Positions 16,933 through 26,770 are shown, numbered from the stretch's first letter. The stretch is 64,000 nt of DNA from Gluconacetobacter diazotrophicus PA1 5 (GCF_000021325.1 NC_011365.1:1708501-1772500), one strand, 5' to 3'. A program made the numbers and translations. The notes: generated by a model not told the origin, from the letters alone.

Positions 16933-17601
16933 TTACAGTCCCACGACACCGGCCAGGCCGGAAATGTCCGGGATTTCGACATACTCGTAATAGGGATTCG
17001 CGGGTTCGTGGCCGCGATTGACCCAGACCTTGTTCCTGATGCCCAGATCGTGCGCGGACATCAGGTCATAGCGGAACGAGGACGAGCAGTGCAGGATGTC
17101 CTCGGGGCCGCAGCCGAGTTCGTCGAACATGTATTCGAACGGCCTGAAGCGCGGCTTGTAGGCCTGCGCCTGCTGCGCGGTGAACACCGCGTGGAACGGC
17201 GCGCCCAGCCTGGCGACGTTGTCGGGAATCTGCGCATCCATCGCGTTCGACAGGATGACCAGCGGGATTTCCCTGGCCACCTTCGCCAGCCCCGCCGGCA
17301 CATCCGGGTGCGGGCCCCAGGTCGGCACGCGCTCGTAGACCAGCCTGGCATCGTCGTCGTGGAACGTCACGCCGCGGCGTTTGCAGGTCCGCTCCAGCGC
17401 GTTGTGGACGACCTCGTGATACGGCTTCCAGTCGCCCATGACCTCGTCGAAGCGATAACCCGAGAAGTTCCTGATGAACTCCTGCATCTCCGCCTCGTCC
17501 AGCCGGTCACCGTACAGATCGCGCGCGGCATTGGCCATTTCGAAGTAGATGAGCGTGCCGTAGCAGTCGAACGTGATGTATTTGGGACGGAACTGAGCCA
17601 T
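16933..17601 (-). CDS. HAD-superfamily hydrolase, haloacid-dehalogenase type II like
   Basis: A 222-residue HAD protein. Motif I FDCYGTLI carries the nucleophilic aspartate, motif II is VILSNAMD, the motif III lysine is in AYKPRF, and motif IV is near HCSSSFRYDLMSA. These match L-2-haloacid dehalogenase-like members, but many such proteins are phosphatases or have unknown substrates. It is the first gene of a two-gene operon with the FAD oxidoreductase and is divergent from the second FAD oxidoreductase; the 268-base gap between should hold both promoters. Confidence 0.85.
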   Translation of the reverse strand: MAQFRPKYITFDCYGTLIYFEMANAARDLYGDRLDEAEMQEFIRNFSGYRFDEVMGDWKPYHEVVHNALERTCKRRGVTFHDDDARLVYERVPTWGPHPDVPAGLAKVAREIPLVILSNAMDAQIPDNVARLGAPFHAVFTAQQAQAYKPRFRPFEYMFDELGCGPEDILHCSSSFRYDLMSAHDLGIRNKVWVNRGHEPANPYYEYVEIPDISGLAGVVGL

Positions 17602-17869
17602 GTCTGACGATCCTCTGCCGCTGATGGATGCGTTCTGCGATATCCGATCATAGAAGCCCCCCGCCGGGCCGCCGCATCCGAATCAATGATCTCGGAGGCG
17701 GAATGTTTTGTATTCATGGCGCGGTTCGGCACAATATTCCATGCCCCCGCCAGCCTTCGGATGGTTTTCCCGGCCATATGGCGGATAATCCGGACAGAGA
17801 GTGGCGCACCGCCCCCCTGGCGGGTTTCGGCCCGAATCTTCCGCCGGGACCGGCGATTGGAGAAGCATC

Positions 17870-19195
17870 ATGTCCGCACCGCTGCACTATATCGAAGGGT
17901 CGACAACGCTGCCCGCGTCGGCGGATGCCGTTGTCATCGGCGGCGGTATCGTGGGGGTCTTCGCCGCGTATTACCTGGCCCGGCGGGGCCTGAGCGTCGC
18001 CCTGGTCGAAAAGGGGCGCGTGGGCGCCGAGCAGTCCAGCCGCAACTGGGGCTGGTGCCGCCAGCAGAACCGCGACGCGCGCGAACTGCCGATGGCGACG
18101 CGCAGCCTGGACCTGTGGCAGAGCTTCGCGGGCGAAAGCGGCGAGGATACCGGCTTTCGCCGGTGCGGCCTGCTGTACCTGAGCAATGACGACGCCGAAA
18201 TCGAACGCTGGACGCGGTGGCGGGACTTCGCCCGGACAGTGGGCGTCACGACCACGATCCTGGACAGCGCCCAGGCGACGGAGCGCGGCACCGCCAGCGG
18301 GCGGGCGTGGAAGGGTGGCGTGTTCTCGCCCTCCGACGGGGTCGCGGACCCCAGCATGGCCGCCCCCGCCGTCGCCCGGGCCATCATGAAGCTGGGCGGC
18401 ACCGTGCTGGAACACTGCGCCGCGCGCGGCATCGAACAGGAAGGCGGCCGCGTCAGCGGCGTCGTCACCGAACGCGGAACGATCAGGACGCCCATCGCCA
18501 TCCATGCCGGCGGCGCCTGGGCGTCCTCCTTCTGCCACCAGCTTGGCATCCGTTTCCCGCAGGCCTCCATCCGGTCGTCCAGCATGGCGCTTTCACCCGG
18601 CGCCACCGGATTGCCGGACGCGCTTCATACCAGCGAGATCTCGTTCACGCGGCGCAGTGACGGCGGCTATACGCTGGCCATCAGCGGCTTCGGGCGCGTC
18701 GATGTCACGCCCCAGCAACTGCGCTTCGCGCCGCAGTTCCTGCCGATGTTCCTCAAACGCTGGCGCAGCCTGGCCCCCGGCGGGCTGGAGGGCATACGCT
18801 CCGGCCACGAAACCCTGGCCCGCTGGCGCCTCGATGCCCCCACCCCCATGGAGCGCATGCGCATCCTCGACCCCAGGCCGGACCGCGCGAAATTGCGGCT
18901 GACCTACCGCCGCGCCGTGGAACTGCTGCCCGAACTGCGCAAGACACAGATCTCGGCCGCCTGGGCGGGCTATATCGACGCGACGCCGGACGGCGTTCCC
19001 GCCATCGGCGAGATCAGCACCGTGCCGGGCCTGATCCTGGCCGCCGGCTTCTCGGGCCATGGGTTCGGCATCGGTCCGGGCGCCGGTCATCTGGTCGCCG
19101 ACCTTGTCACCGGCGCGGCCCCGATCGTCGATCCCGTGCCGTACAGCCCCGAGCGCTTCAGGGTTTCGTCCTGGGGGAAGGTTGCTGAATTCTAG
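17870..19195 (+). CDS. FAD-dependent oxidoreductase, DAO family
   Basis: A 441-residue flavoprotein with VIGGGIVGVFAAYYLARRG near residue 20, VALVEKGRVG and the conserved SSRNWGWCRQQNRD stretch seen in a clade of D-amino-acid or opine-type dehydrogenases. The C-terminal GFSGHGFGIGPGAG closes over the flavin. The start at 17870 follows GGAGAAG; the frame is open to 17801. It is divergent from the HAD/PuuB-like operon and converges on the aldo-keto reductase with only 21 bases between stops. The natural substrate is unknown. Confidence 0.83.
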   Translation: MSAPLHYIEGSTTLPASADAVVIGGGIVGVFAAYYLARRGLSVALVEKGRVGAEQSSRNWGWCRQQNRDARELPMATRSLDLWQSFAGESGEDTGFRRCGLLYLSNDDAEIERWTRWRDFARTVGVTTTILDSAQATERGTASGRAWKGGVFSPSDGVADPSMAAPAVARAIMKLGGTVLEHCAARGIEQEGGRVSGVVTERGTIRTPIAIHAGGAWASSFCHQLGIRFPQASIRSSSMALSPGATGLPDALHTSEISFTRRSDGGYTLAISGFGRVDVTPQQLRFAPQFLPMFLKRWRSLAPGGLEGIRSGHETLARWRLDAPTPMERMRILDPRPDRAKLRLTYRRAVELLPELRKTQISAAWAGYIDATPDGVPAIGEISTVPGLILAAGFSGHGFGIGPGAGHLVADLVTGAAPIVDPVPYSPERFRVSSWGKVAEF

Positions 19196-19216
19196 AGGAT
19201 CTTTTTGAAGGAGGAC

Positions 19217-20197
19217 TTAGCCGAATCCCACGACCGGGTGCGGAACATAGGGTGCTGCCAGGGCGGCGATCTCCTCCGCCGTCAGGGTCAGGGACAGCGC
19301 ACCGACCGCGTCGGCCAGTTGCCCGGGCTTCGACGCCCCCACGATCGGCGCCGTCACGCCCGGCGTCTGGAGCACCCACGCCAGCGCGACCTGGGCGCGC
19401 GGCACGCCGCGTTGCGCCGCGATCCGGCCGACGGCATCAATGACGGCGCGATCCGATTCTTCCGTTTTTTCATACAGGATTTTGGCGTAGTTGTCCGTTT
19501 CCTGCCGGCTGGTGCTTTCGTTCCCGTCCCGCGCCAGGCGCCCGCGCGCCAGCGGGCTCCAGGGCAGGACGCCGATCCCCTGGTCCCGGCAGAAGGGCAG
19601 CATTTCGCGCTCTTCCTCGCGGTTCAGCAGGTTCAGATGGTCCTGCATGCTGACGAACTCCGTCCAGCCGTTGAGCCGCGACGTGTAGACCGCCTTGGCG
19701 AACTGCCACGCATACATGGACGACGCGCCGATATAGCGCGCCTTGCCCGCCTTCACGACGTCATGCAACGCCTCCATCGTTTCCTCGATCGGCGTTTCAG
19801 GGTCCCAGCGATGGATCTGGTAGAGGTCCACGTAATCGGTACCGAGGCGGCGCAGGCTGTTGTCGATCTCGCCCAGGATCGCCTTGCGCGACAGACCGCC
19901 CCCGTTGGGGCCCTTGCGCTGCGGAAAGAACACCTTGGTGGCCAGCACGATCTCCTCGCGCCGGGCGAAATCGCGGATCGCGCGGCCGACGATCTCCTCC
20001 GACGTGCCGTCGGAATAGGTATTGGCGGTATCGAGAAAATTGATCCCGGCGTCCAGCGCCTGACGGATCAGCGGGCGGCTGGTTTCCTCGTCCAGCGTCC
20101 AGGGATGGTTGCCGCGTTCCGGCACGCCATAGGTCATGCAGCCCAGGCAGATACGCGATACCTGCAGGCCGGTCCGGCCCAAGCGCGTGTACTCCAT
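19217..20197 (-). CDS. aldo/keto reductase
   Basis: A 326-residue NADPH-dependent reductase of the YajO/Gfo-like AKR clade. The catalytic tetrad elements are visible: D and Y in DTANTYSDG, K in LATKVFF and H in YQIHRWDP. The NADPH-binding region is PIVGASKPGQL near the C-terminus. The substrate is unknown; members reduce aldehydes and sugar derivatives. It lies downstream of mcpA on the same strand, but a 136-base gap with a widely spaced inverted repeat separates them. Confidence 0.9.
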   Translation of the reverse strand: MEYTRLGRTGLQVSRICLGCMTYGVPERGNHPWTLDEETSRPLIRQALDAGINFLDTANTYSDGTSEEIVGRAIRDFARREEIVLATKVFFPQRKGPNGGGLSRKAILGEIDNSLRRLGTDYVDLYQIHRWDPETPIEETMEALHDVVKAGKARYIGASSMYAWQFAKAVYTSRLNGWTEFVSMQDHLNLLNREEEREMLPFCRDQGIGVLPWSPLARGRLARDGNESTSRQETDNYAKILYEKTEESDRAVIDAVGRIAAQRGVPRAQVALAWVLQTPGVTAPIVGASKPGQLADAVGALSLTLTAEEIAALAAPYVPHPVVGFG

Positions 20198-20215
20198 GAT
20201 GCGTCTTCCCCGACT

Positions 20216-20308
20216 GTTTCCAGGACCGGCACAGAACCGGCATGGGAAATCACGTAGTCACGGACGCGCGCCTCATCAAGCATCGCACTGCGACCCGGTC
20301 CTGGAAAC
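20216..20308. repeat. 14-bp perfect inverted repeat with 65-bp spacer
   Basis: GTTTCCAGGACCGG at 20216-20229 is exactly complementary to CCGGTCCTGGAAAC at 20295-20308. The pair occupies the gap between the end of mcpA and the start of the aldo-keto reductase gene. It could fold into a long stem-loop terminating mcpA transcripts, or be a two-half operator. There is no T run typical of a terminator. Confidence 0.6.
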
Positions 20309-20333
20309 GCCGCCCGGCCTGTCCCGGATACCC

Positions 20334-21929
20334 TCAGACTTCTTCCCGGGGGCCGTCGCTGTATCGCGGCCTGTGGGCAAAGCTGGCGGAAATCCTGTCG
20401 GCCAGGGCCTGAAGCTGGGACACCGCCTGTCGGCTTGCAGGCGCATCGGGTCGGGCCATGGTCCGGCTTTGATCCTGCCCGTCATCGACCGCGAAGCGTC
20501 CGACCAGGGCAGCCAGTTCCTCGGTTTCACCCTTGAGGGACCGCGTGGCGGCGGTGGTTTCCTCGACCATCGCCGCATTCTGCTGCACGACCTGGTCCAC
20601 CTGGTTCACGGCGATGTTCACCTGGCTGAGTCCGGCCGCCTGCTCCTGGGTCGAGGAGGCGATTTCGCCCACCAGGTCGTCGATTTCGGTGACCTTGGCC
20701 ATGATGGCCTTCAGCGCCTTGCCGGTCTCGTCCACCAGGCCGACGCCGTGATTCACATGCTGTGCCGAGGCCAGGATCAGGGCCTTGATTTCCCTGGCGG
20801 CCTCGGACGACCGTTGCGCCAGGGCGCGTACCTCCTGCGCGACGACCGCGAAGCCACGGCCCTGGTCGCCGGCACGGGCGGCCTCGACCCCCGCGTTCAG
20901 GGCCAGCAGATTGGTCTGGAATGCGATGTCGTAGATGATTCCGTTGATCCGGGCGATCTGGTTCGACGATTTCTCGATTTCGCTCATCGCGAGGATGGCC
21001 TGGTCCACCACCGTGCCCGAATGCCGGGTGTCCGCCTTGGCCGCGTTGACCGCCCCGCTGGCCCGCTTTGTGCCGCCGGCCGTCCGGGTCACCGACGCGG
21101 TGATCTGGTCGAGGGCCGCCGCCGTCTGCTGGATGCTGGCCGCCTGTCTTTCGGTCCGCTGCGACAGGTCGTCGGCGGCATTCGCGATTTCATCCGCGCC
21201 CCGGCTGATCGTCTCGGCCGTGCCCTGGACCTGGGACAGCGTTTCGGACAATTGCGCGATGGCGAGGTTGAAGTCGTCGCGCAACTGCCTGTATTCCTCG
21301 GGCATGTCGTCGCCGATGCGATGGGTCAGGTCGCCTTGCGCGATCCTGCCCAGGGCCTCGCCGACCGCTTTCATGACGGCGTCGTTGGTCGCCCTGGCAC
21401 GCGCCTCCGACGCCTGGCGCGCCGTCTCCAGCGCATCGAGATAGACGGAAATCGCGAAATCCATATCGAGCATGGTGGCCTTGACGACGGCGCTCAGTTC
21501 CGCCGTCACCTGTCTGGCCGATGACCGCCCGGCCCCCAGGATTCCCCTCGGCCAGCGCGCCTCGACGATCGCCGCGATCAGGGATTCGAGAACCAGGGCA
21601 TAGCCCCCGATATACCAGCGCGGCTCCAGCCCGATCCGCGCATGCGTCTGCCCGATCGTGGTGACGGCCTTGACGTAATCCTGATTGAATTCACCGCTGG
21701 ATATGTAATCCCAATGGCCAAGTTGACGATTCTTCGCCGAGGCGATCAGATTCGCGTTATGGAAGAATTGGGCGGTATGGGGGAACGTGCGCGCCTGATC
21801 GTAAAATGTATCCAGCGCCCCTGGAAGGGCCTTCATCAGAATTGGCTTGGCATTTTTGATATTCTGTTGCGCGGTGGAGTCCAGATTCATGAAGCTAAGG
21901 CGTTCGACAATCTGTGATTCTTTCGTCAC
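20334..21929 (-). CDS. mcpA: McpA: soluble globin-coupled methyl-accepting chemoreceptor
   Basis: A protein of about 531 residues. The N-terminal 160 residues look like a protoglobin sensor domain, with a candidate heme-ligating histidine near residue 96 (QTHARIG, followed by EPRWYIGGY). There is a linker resembling a HAMP region (about 190-250). A cytoplasmic MCP signalling hairpin follows, whose tip contains DIAFQTNLLALNAGVEAARAG. There are no membrane helices. HemAT-type proteins of this design sense oxygen for aerotaxis. A GTG at 21929 is preferred (GGGAG eight bases upstream) over the GTG at 21944. It sits at the left end of the nif region with an FNR/FixK-like box upstream, fitting a search for low oxygen suitable for nitrogenase. 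Confidence 0.9.
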   Translation of the reverse strand: MTKESQIVERLSFMNLDSTAQQNIKNAKPILMKALPGALDTFYDQARTFPHTAQFFHNANLIASAKNRQLGHWDYISSGEFNQDYVKAVTTIGQTHARIGLEPRWYIGGYALVLESLIAAIVEARWPRGILGAGRSSARQVTAELSAVVKATMLDMDFAISVYLDALETARQASEARARATNDAVMKAVGEALGRIAQGDLTHRIGDDMPEEYRQLRDDFNLAIAQLSETLSQVQGTAETISRGADEIANAADDLSQRTERQAASIQQTAAALDQITASVTRTAGGTKRASGAVNAAKADTRHSGTVVDQAILAMSEIEKSSNQIARINGIIYDIAFQTNLLALNAGVEAARAGDQGRGFAVVAQEVRALAQRSSEAAREIKALILASAQHVNHGVGLVDETGKALKAIMAKVTEIDDLVGEIASSTQEQAAGLSQVNIAVNQVDQVVQQNAAMVEETTAATRSLKGETEELAALVGRFAVDDGQDQSRTMARPDAPASRQAVSQLQALADRISASFAHRPRYSDGPREEV

Positions 21930-22025
21930 TTCATCAACTCCCACCGGCTTGTATTTGTTATAGTTACATTATTCCGTATCAGTTCCGTATTCATTATTCA
22001 TACACAAACCACCTGGGCCGCATGC

Positions 22026-22039
22026 ATGATGTAGATCAA
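22026..22039 (-). promoter_or_regulatory. FNR/FixK-type box upstream of mcpA
   Basis: On the minus strand the sequence reads TTGATCTACATCAT, matching nine of ten fixed positions of the consensus TTGAT-N4-ATCAA. It lies about 90 bases upstream of the mcpA start, a suitable distance for activation by an FNR/Anr/FixK-family regulator under low oxygen. It is a motif match only. Confidence 0.6.
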
Positions 22040-22260
22040 TCTGTCCTGGATCGCAGCATGAAGAGTGTCTTAGGTCCGATACATTGCCAGATGGATAACA
22101 GGGCAATACCTGAGACGTTTCATGTAAAGGTTATTTTATGCGCGCTGTCCGGCCCCGCCTGAACGGCTGGCCCTGTCCCGGCGGCGGTACAAGCCGTCGG
22201 CGGCCCCGGATCGGAGGCTTCTCGATACGCAAGATAGGGAGCTGGATGCGCATGGGAATC

Positions 22261-22299
22261 GCCCGGCGCTTCCGGTCGCTCGGGGACCGTGCGCCGGGC
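22261..22299 (-). terminator. hairpin directly downstream of modD
   Basis: GCCCGGCGC (22261-22269) pairs perfectly with GCGCCGGGC (22291-22299), and an inner CGGTC/GACCG stem extends the fold. It begins four bases after the modD stop on the minus strand and would mark the end of the fixABCX-modD transcript. No T tract follows, so termination may be rho-assisted. Confidence 0.55.
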
Positions 22300-22302
22300 C
22301 TG

Positions 22303-23184
22303 CTATCGCGCCTTCAGTTCGACCTGCACGTCACAGGGCGGCGCGGTATACGGTGCCGAGGTCACGACAAGGTCCGCGCCCGCCGCGACGTAGTCCGCGA
22401 CGTTGCGGGCATTGATGCCCCCGGCCGCGGCCAGACGTGGGCAGAGGGAAAGTGCCTTCAGCCGTTCGGCCAGTCGCGCGACGTCCCGGACGGGAAATTT
22501 CTCCATCTGCAGGATGTCCGCCCCGGCCCGTGCGGCCGCGATGGCCTGGTCCGGGCTGGTGACCTCGATGACGATCCGCCGTTCCGGCGCGGTGCGGCGC
22601 AGCGTCTGGACCGCCTGAGCCAGGCCGTCATGCGGGTCCATGAAGGCCAGGTGTTCGGGAAATACCAGGATGGTGTCGGACAGGCCGACGCGATGCATCA
22701 CCCCGCCGCCGGCCACCACCGCCCGCATCGCCAGCGCCCGCGTCAACGGCGGCGCCTTTCGCGTACAGGCGACCGCGACCGTTCCAGCCGCCGCCCCGCC
22801 GGATGCGGCGGCCAGGACGATGGCGTTCGTGGCGGTGGCGATGCCGGCCGCCCATTCCATCAGCGTCTGGGCGGTCTTCCACCCCATATGGAGCGCCCAC
22901 GCCGGGCCCGTGGCCCGCAGCAGGGGCGTGCCCGGCGTGACCCGGCCGCCGCTGGAGCGCAGCACGTCCACCGTCGCACCCAGCCGGGTCAGTATGGCGG
23001 CGGCTTCCTCGCTTCCGCAGACGACCTGTTCGTCCCGGGCGGAGAAATTCATGAGGCCGGGCTGCCCGCCGATGCCCAGCGCCCGTGTCGTCAGGTCGCC
23101 AAAGGGCACGTCCTCGGCCAGCAACGCATCGATCAGCGTCGCCGGCAGAGGCGGCAGCCCGTTAACCGAACTTGAAAAGGACAC
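22303..23184 (-). CDS. modD: ModD, NadC-like phosphoribosyltransferase-fold protein linked to molybdenum
   Basis: A protein of about 293 residues related to quinolinate phosphoribosyltransferase (NadC). It has the [14 protein letters not shown] start and the TIM-barrel half with [13 protein letters not shown] and [27 protein letters not shown]. ModD proteins occur beside molybdenum transport or nitrogenase genes; their chemistry is unproven. A GTG at 23184, overlapping the fixX 3' end by 23 bases, gives a family-length product; no ATG is available. It is the last gene of the fix operon, so it should be co-expressed under nitrogen-fixing conditions. Confidence 0.8.
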   Translation of the reverse strand: MSFSSSVNGLPPLPATLIDALLAEDVPFGDLTTRALGIGGQPGLMNFSARDEQVVCGSEEAAAILTRLGATVDVLRSSGGRVTPGTPLLRATGPAWALHMGWKTAQTLMEWAAGIATATNAIVLAAASGGAAAGTVAVACTRKAPPLTRALAMRAVVAGGGVMHRVGLSDTILVFPEHLAFMDPHDGLAQAVQTLRRTAPERRIVIEVTSPDQAIAAARAGADILQMEKFPVRDVARLAERLKALSLCPRLAAAGGINARNVADYVAAGADLVVTSAPYTAPPCDVQVELKAR

Positions 23185-23446
23185 CGTATCCACCACGCGG
23201 ATACTGCCATTCGATATCGCCCGTCTTGGAGCACACGACGCGACACGTCCCGCATTCCATGCACCCGTCGGCGGCGACTTCCACCTGTCCCTGTTCATTC
23301 TGGCTGTAACAGCCGGCGGGACAGATGCGCGTCATGACCAGGAGCGCCTGCGACGGGGTTTCATGCGGACGGACGGTAATATGCGGCCGCCCGACATCCA
23401 CGACATACCTGTTCTGGAACAGACGGTCTTCGACCCGATCGCTCAT
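23162..23446 (-). CDS. fixX: FixX ferredoxin-like protein
   Basis: A 94-residue ferredoxin-like subunit. It has the early CPAGCY motif and the cluster-binding [11 protein letters not shown], the typical arrangement of FixX with a 4Fe-4S cluster. It accepts electrons from FixC in the FixABCX complex, which bifurcates NADH electrons to quinone and to nitrogenase ferredoxin. The ATG at 23446 overlaps the fixC stop (ATGA) and has GAGGG upstream; an in-frame ATG two codons earlier is less well placed. Confidence 0.95.
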   Translation of the reverse strand: MSDRVEDRLFQNRYVVDVGRPHITVRPHETPSQALLVMTRICPAGCYSQNEQGQVEVAADGCMECGTCRVVCSKTGDIEWQYPRGGYGVLFKFG

Positions 23447-24753
23447 CGCCATGCCCTCGCCAGTTTGAATGCGTCACCCAGCAGGCCCGCGACACCGCGC
23501 GCGCGCCATGCATTCTTCAGAATTTCAGATTCCTTGGCCTTCTTGTCCACGCCGTCCACGCGGAACCACGTCTGTGCCGCGCGGTTCACCAGGCGCGGAT
23601 ACAGATTCATGATGTTGTACCCGCCTTCTTCCAGCATTTTCGGCACGTTCCGGTATTTCTTCAGGTCCTTCATCACGAAGGATTCCTTCAGGAGCGTCTT
23701 GTAGGCCCCCAGGTTCGTCGCGGAGCACGAAAGGCCGCTCGTCAGGATATTGGCAACGACCTCGCCGGCCATGCGACCGGTCGTCATCGCGAGATTCGAT
23801 CCTTCCCGGTGCACGGCATTCACGAAATGCCCGGCATCGCCCGCGACGATCCACCCGTCACCCACCAGTTCGGGGACGGCGCGATATCCGCCCTCGGGGA
23901 TCAGGTGGGCGGCGTATTCCTTGATTTCCGATCCTTCCAGCAGGGGACGGATGCTGGGGTGCGCCTTGAAGCGGTCCAGCAGGCCATGCGGCGTCGCGGC
24001 GCCGCTCCTGGCGAATTCGCTGACCAGGCAGCCGATCCCGACCGAGATGGATTCGCGGTTGGTATACAGGAACGCCGTGCCCACCATGCCGTCGGTCACG
24101 GTGCCCATGGCCTCGATCACCACGCCTTCCTCGCCCTTGAGGTTGAAACGCGCGTCGATCACCTCCTGCGGCAGGAAATGCATTTCCTTGACCGCCAGGG
24201 CCACGTTCTCGGGCCGCAATTCGTCACGCAGCCCGGACCGCAGGCCGACCAGGCCGTTCACGCCTTCGGCCAGGACGACCACATCGGCGAAGATGCCGTT
24301 GCCGTCGCGATCGGTCTGCACGCCGACGACGCGCTTGCGCGCATCGGTGATCAGCCGGGTCACGGTGGTTTCATACAGCACCGTCACCCCGGCATCCCGC
24401 ACGCGGCGGTTGAACCATTTGTCGAACTGGGCGCGGATGATCGTATAACGGTTGGGGCTTTCCTCGTTATAATCGTCGCTGCGATGATGCATGCCGGTAT
24501 GCCCGGCATCGTCCATCATCCAGATCCGCTGTTCGATCACGTGACGTTCCAGCGGCGCGTCTTCCCGGAAATCGGGAATGATGCGTTCCAGCGCGTCGGA
24601 ATACAGGATCGCCCCCTGGACGTTCTTCGATCCCGCATATTCCCCGCGCTCGATCTGCAGGACGCGCAGGCCGCGCTGCGCCATCGTATAGGCCGCCGCG
24701 TTCCCCGACGGGCCGGCCCCCACGACGATGGCGTCGAATTGGTGCTGTGTCAT
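23443..24753 (-). CDS. fixC: FixC, flavoprotein-quinone oxidoreductase subunit
   Basis: A 436-residue flavoprotein related to electron-transfer flavoprotein:quinone oxidoreductase. The N-terminus carries [19 protein letters not shown] and LQIERGE, and the FAD segment [20 protein letters not shown] is central. It links the FixAB flavoproteins to quinone and FixX. Order fixA-fixB-fixC-fixX is conserved, with short spacers and a four-base overlap to fixX. Confidence 0.96.
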   Translation of the reverse strand: MTQHQFDAIVVGAGPSGNAAAYTMAQRGLRVLQIERGEYAGSKNVQGAILYSDALERIIPDFREDAPLERHVIEQRIWMMDDAGHTGMHHRSDDYNEESPNRYTIIRAQFDKWFNRRVRDAGVTVLYETTVTRLITDARKRVVGVQTDRDGNGIFADVVVLAEGVNGLVGLRSGLRDELRPENVALAVKEMHFLPQEVIDARFNLKGEEGVVIEAMGTVTDGMVGTAFLYTNRESISVGIGCLVSEFARSGAATPHGLLDRFKAHPSIRPLLEGSEIKEYAAHLIPEGGYRAVPELVGDGWIVAGDAGHFVNAVHREGSNLAMTTGRMAGEVVANILTSGLSCSATNLGAYKTLLKESFVMKDLKKYRNVPKMLEEGGYNIMNLYPRLVNRAAQTWFRVDGVDKKAKESEILKNAWRARGVAGLLGDAFKLARAWR

Positions 24754-24763
24754 TATGCTGTCC

Positions 24764-25858
24764 TCAGCTCGCCATCCGGTTGACCGACAGGCGCCGTCCG
24801 AAAGCCTCGGTCAGCGCCGGCAGAAGGGTGATCGCATCGGCCACGATCCCGACATGGGCAAAATCGAAGATCGGTGCGTTGGGATCGGTATTGATCGCGA
24901 CGATCAGGTCCGCGCCCTCGACCCCCACGCGATGCTGGATCGCGCCGGAAATGCCCGCCGCGATATACAGGCGCGGGCGGATCGTCTTGCCGGTCTGCCC
25001 GATCTGCCGGTCCGAGGGAATCCACCCCTTCTGCACCAGCGGGCGCGACCCGCCCCAGTCCCCGCCCAGCACGGCCGCGAGATCGCGCACCAGCCCCAGG
25101 TTCTCGGCACTGCGCAGGCCCATGCCGCCCGCGACGACGATGTCGGCGAAGGCCATCTGCTCGGCCTCGTTGGCCGTATCGGGCAGGAAATCCAGCACCT
25201 TGGTGATGATGCTGTCCTCGGCCACGTCGACCTTGAATTCCACGATGCGGCCCGTGCGGCCCGGCTGGGCCTCGGGCATCGCCATGACGCGCGGACGGAC
25301 GGTGGCCATCTGCGGGCGATAGTTCAGCGTGTGGATCGTGCACAGCAGCGACCCGCCGAATGTCGGGCGCGTGGCCGCCAGCGACCGTTCGCCGTCGATC
25401 GCGAGTTCGGTGCAGTCCGCCGTCAGGCCGGTCTTCAGCGTCGTCGCGACGGCGCCGGCCAGGTCGCGGCCCAGGACCGTGGCGCCCAGAAGGACGATTT
25501 CCGGTTCATAGGCATTGACCAGCGCGGTCATGACCTGGGTGTAGGGTTCGTTGCGGTAGTTGGCCAGGACCGGATCGTCGGCCAGGTAGACGACGTCGGC
25601 GCCATACGAAAACGCCGCCCTTGCCGCCTCGTCCAGTTCGGCCCGGCCGCTGCCCAGCACGATTCCGGCCAGTTCGACCTGCAACTGGTCGGCCAGCTTG
25701 CGTCCCTCGCCCAGCAGTTCCAGCGAGACGGGATGGATCTTTCCGTGCTCGAATTCGACGAAGACCCAGACATGGCGGTAGCGCTGGAAGCGCTCCGACA
25801 ATTCCTTCTTCATATTGGCGCGGCCGCCCGGTGCCCCGCCCGTCGGTTTGGCGTTCAT
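24764..25858 (-). CDS. fixB: FixB, electron-transfer flavoprotein alpha-subunit-like
   Basis: A 364-residue ETF-alpha homologue. The N-terminal domain begins [13 protein letters not shown]. The C-terminal FAD-binding domain is shown by [36 protein letters not shown] and the [13 protein letters not shown] segment. It pairs with FixA to form the bifurcating flavoprotein dimer. It starts 13 bases after fixA ends. A second ATG (MKKEL) 15 codons in is a possible alternative start. Confidence 0.96.
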   Translation of the reverse strand: MNAKPTGGAPGGRANMKKELSERFQRYRHVWVFVEFEHGKIHPVSLELLGEGRKLADQLQVELAGIVLGSGRAELDEAARAAFSYGADVVYLADDPVLANYRNEPYTQVMTALVNAYEPEIVLLGATVLGRDLAGAVATTLKTGLTADCTELAIDGERSLAATRPTFGGSLLCTIHTLNYRPQMATVRPRVMAMPEAQPGRTGRIVEFKVDVAEDSIITKVLDFLPDTANEAEQMAFADIVVAGGMGLRSAENLGLVRDLAAVLGGDWGGSRPLVQKGWIPSDRQIGQTGKTIRPRLYIAAGISGAIQHRVGVEGADLIVAINTDPNAPIFDFAHVGIVADAITLLPALTEAFGRRLSVNRMAS

Positions 25859-25871
25859 GGCCCTGTCTCCT

Positions 25872-26726
25872 TCAGTGCGTGGCGGCCTGCTGCAGCAGAT
25901 CGGCCTGCAGCACGGGCTGGCGGGTGAAGATGGCGTCGATCAGCGTTTCGGCCAGCGCGGCCGGCGTTTCGGTTCCGGTCGCGATCTTCTCGGCCTTTTC
26001 GGCCCGGGCCGTGGGGGCGAAGACCTTCTTCACCACGGTCGGCGACCCGCGGAGCCCGCACATCGCCGTATCCTCGATGCCGGCGGCGGCGCCGTTCCAC
26101 TGGACGATTTCCGCCTGGGCGGCGCGCAGGGCGTCAGCCTGGGTTCCACGCCGGATTTCGTTGCTGCCTTCCATCATCGTGATCATGACCGGCATCACCG
26201 AGCGCAGGACCTGCACCCCATGGTCCCCGCGGCGGCGGACCAGGATCTTGCGGTCCACCATGTCCAGGTCATCGATACCGGACACATAGGTCAACTGCGA
26301 CAGGCCCAGGCGACGGGCGATGCCGGGACCCACCTGCGCGGTATCGCCGTCGATCGTCTGCTTGCCGCAGAAGACGATATCCGGCTCGCCCCAGGTTTCA
26401 CCGGCCTTGCGGATCAGCTGCGCCAGCGCGTAGCTGGTGGCCAGCGTGTCCGAGCCGGCGAAAATCCGGTCGGTCAGCAGCACGGCACGGTCCGCGCCGA
26501 AGGTCATCGCCTTGCGCAGGCTTTCGACGGCCATCGGCGGCCCCATGGTCATGACCGTGACCTGGCCGCCGAACCGGTCGCGCAGGCGCAGCGCCTCTTC
26601 CAGCCCGAACAGGTCGTAGGGGTTGATGATCGTCGGCACCCCCTGGCGCATGATCGTGTTGGTGACCGGATGGACGCGGATCTGTCCGCTGTCCGGAACC
26701 TGTTTGATACAGACAAAGATTTGCAT
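25872..26726 (-). CDS. fixA: FixA, electron-transfer flavoprotein beta-subunit-like
   Basis: A 284-residue ETF-beta homologue with the family opening ([16 protein letters not shown]), the [15 protein letters not shown] stretch and the [15 protein letters not shown] adenine-nucleotide/FAD contact region. It binds NADH and the bifurcating flavin together with FixB. It is first in the fixABCX-modD operon, 33 bases after the expected transcription start of a sigma-54 promoter with a NifA site further upstream. GGAGG precedes the ATG. Confidence 0.96.
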   Translation of the reverse strand: MQIFVCIKQVPDSGQIRVHPVTNTIMRQGVPTIINPYDLFGLEEALRLRDRFGGQVTVMTMGPPMAVESLRKAMTFGADRAVLLTDRIFAGSDTLATSYALAQLIRKAGETWGEPDIVFCGKQTIDGDTAQVGPGIARRLGLSQLTYVSGIDDLDMVDRKILVRRRGDHGVQVLRSVMPVMITMMEGSNEIRRGTQADALRAAQAEIVQWNGAAAGIEDTAMCGLRGSPTVVKKVFAPTARAEKAEKIATGTETPAALAETLIDAIFTRQPVLQADLLQQAATH

Positions 26727-26770
26727 TCCGCGCCTCCATCGACATGCAGGATGTCATGTTTCCACGGGTC

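Larger units (their letters stand above)
21945..22302. other. mcpA upstream region and modD trailer
   Basis: This 358-base gap between mcpA and modD is AT-rich near mcpA. It contains the FNR/FixK-like box and, next to modD, a GC-rich hairpin (both listed). Small open frames here have no support from ribosome-binding sites or recognisable protein features. Confidence 0.6.

Noticed and set aside
23162-23298. Longer ModD start at 23298
   Set aside because: It would overlap most of fixX and add residues absent from the family; the GTG at 23184 is a better fit.
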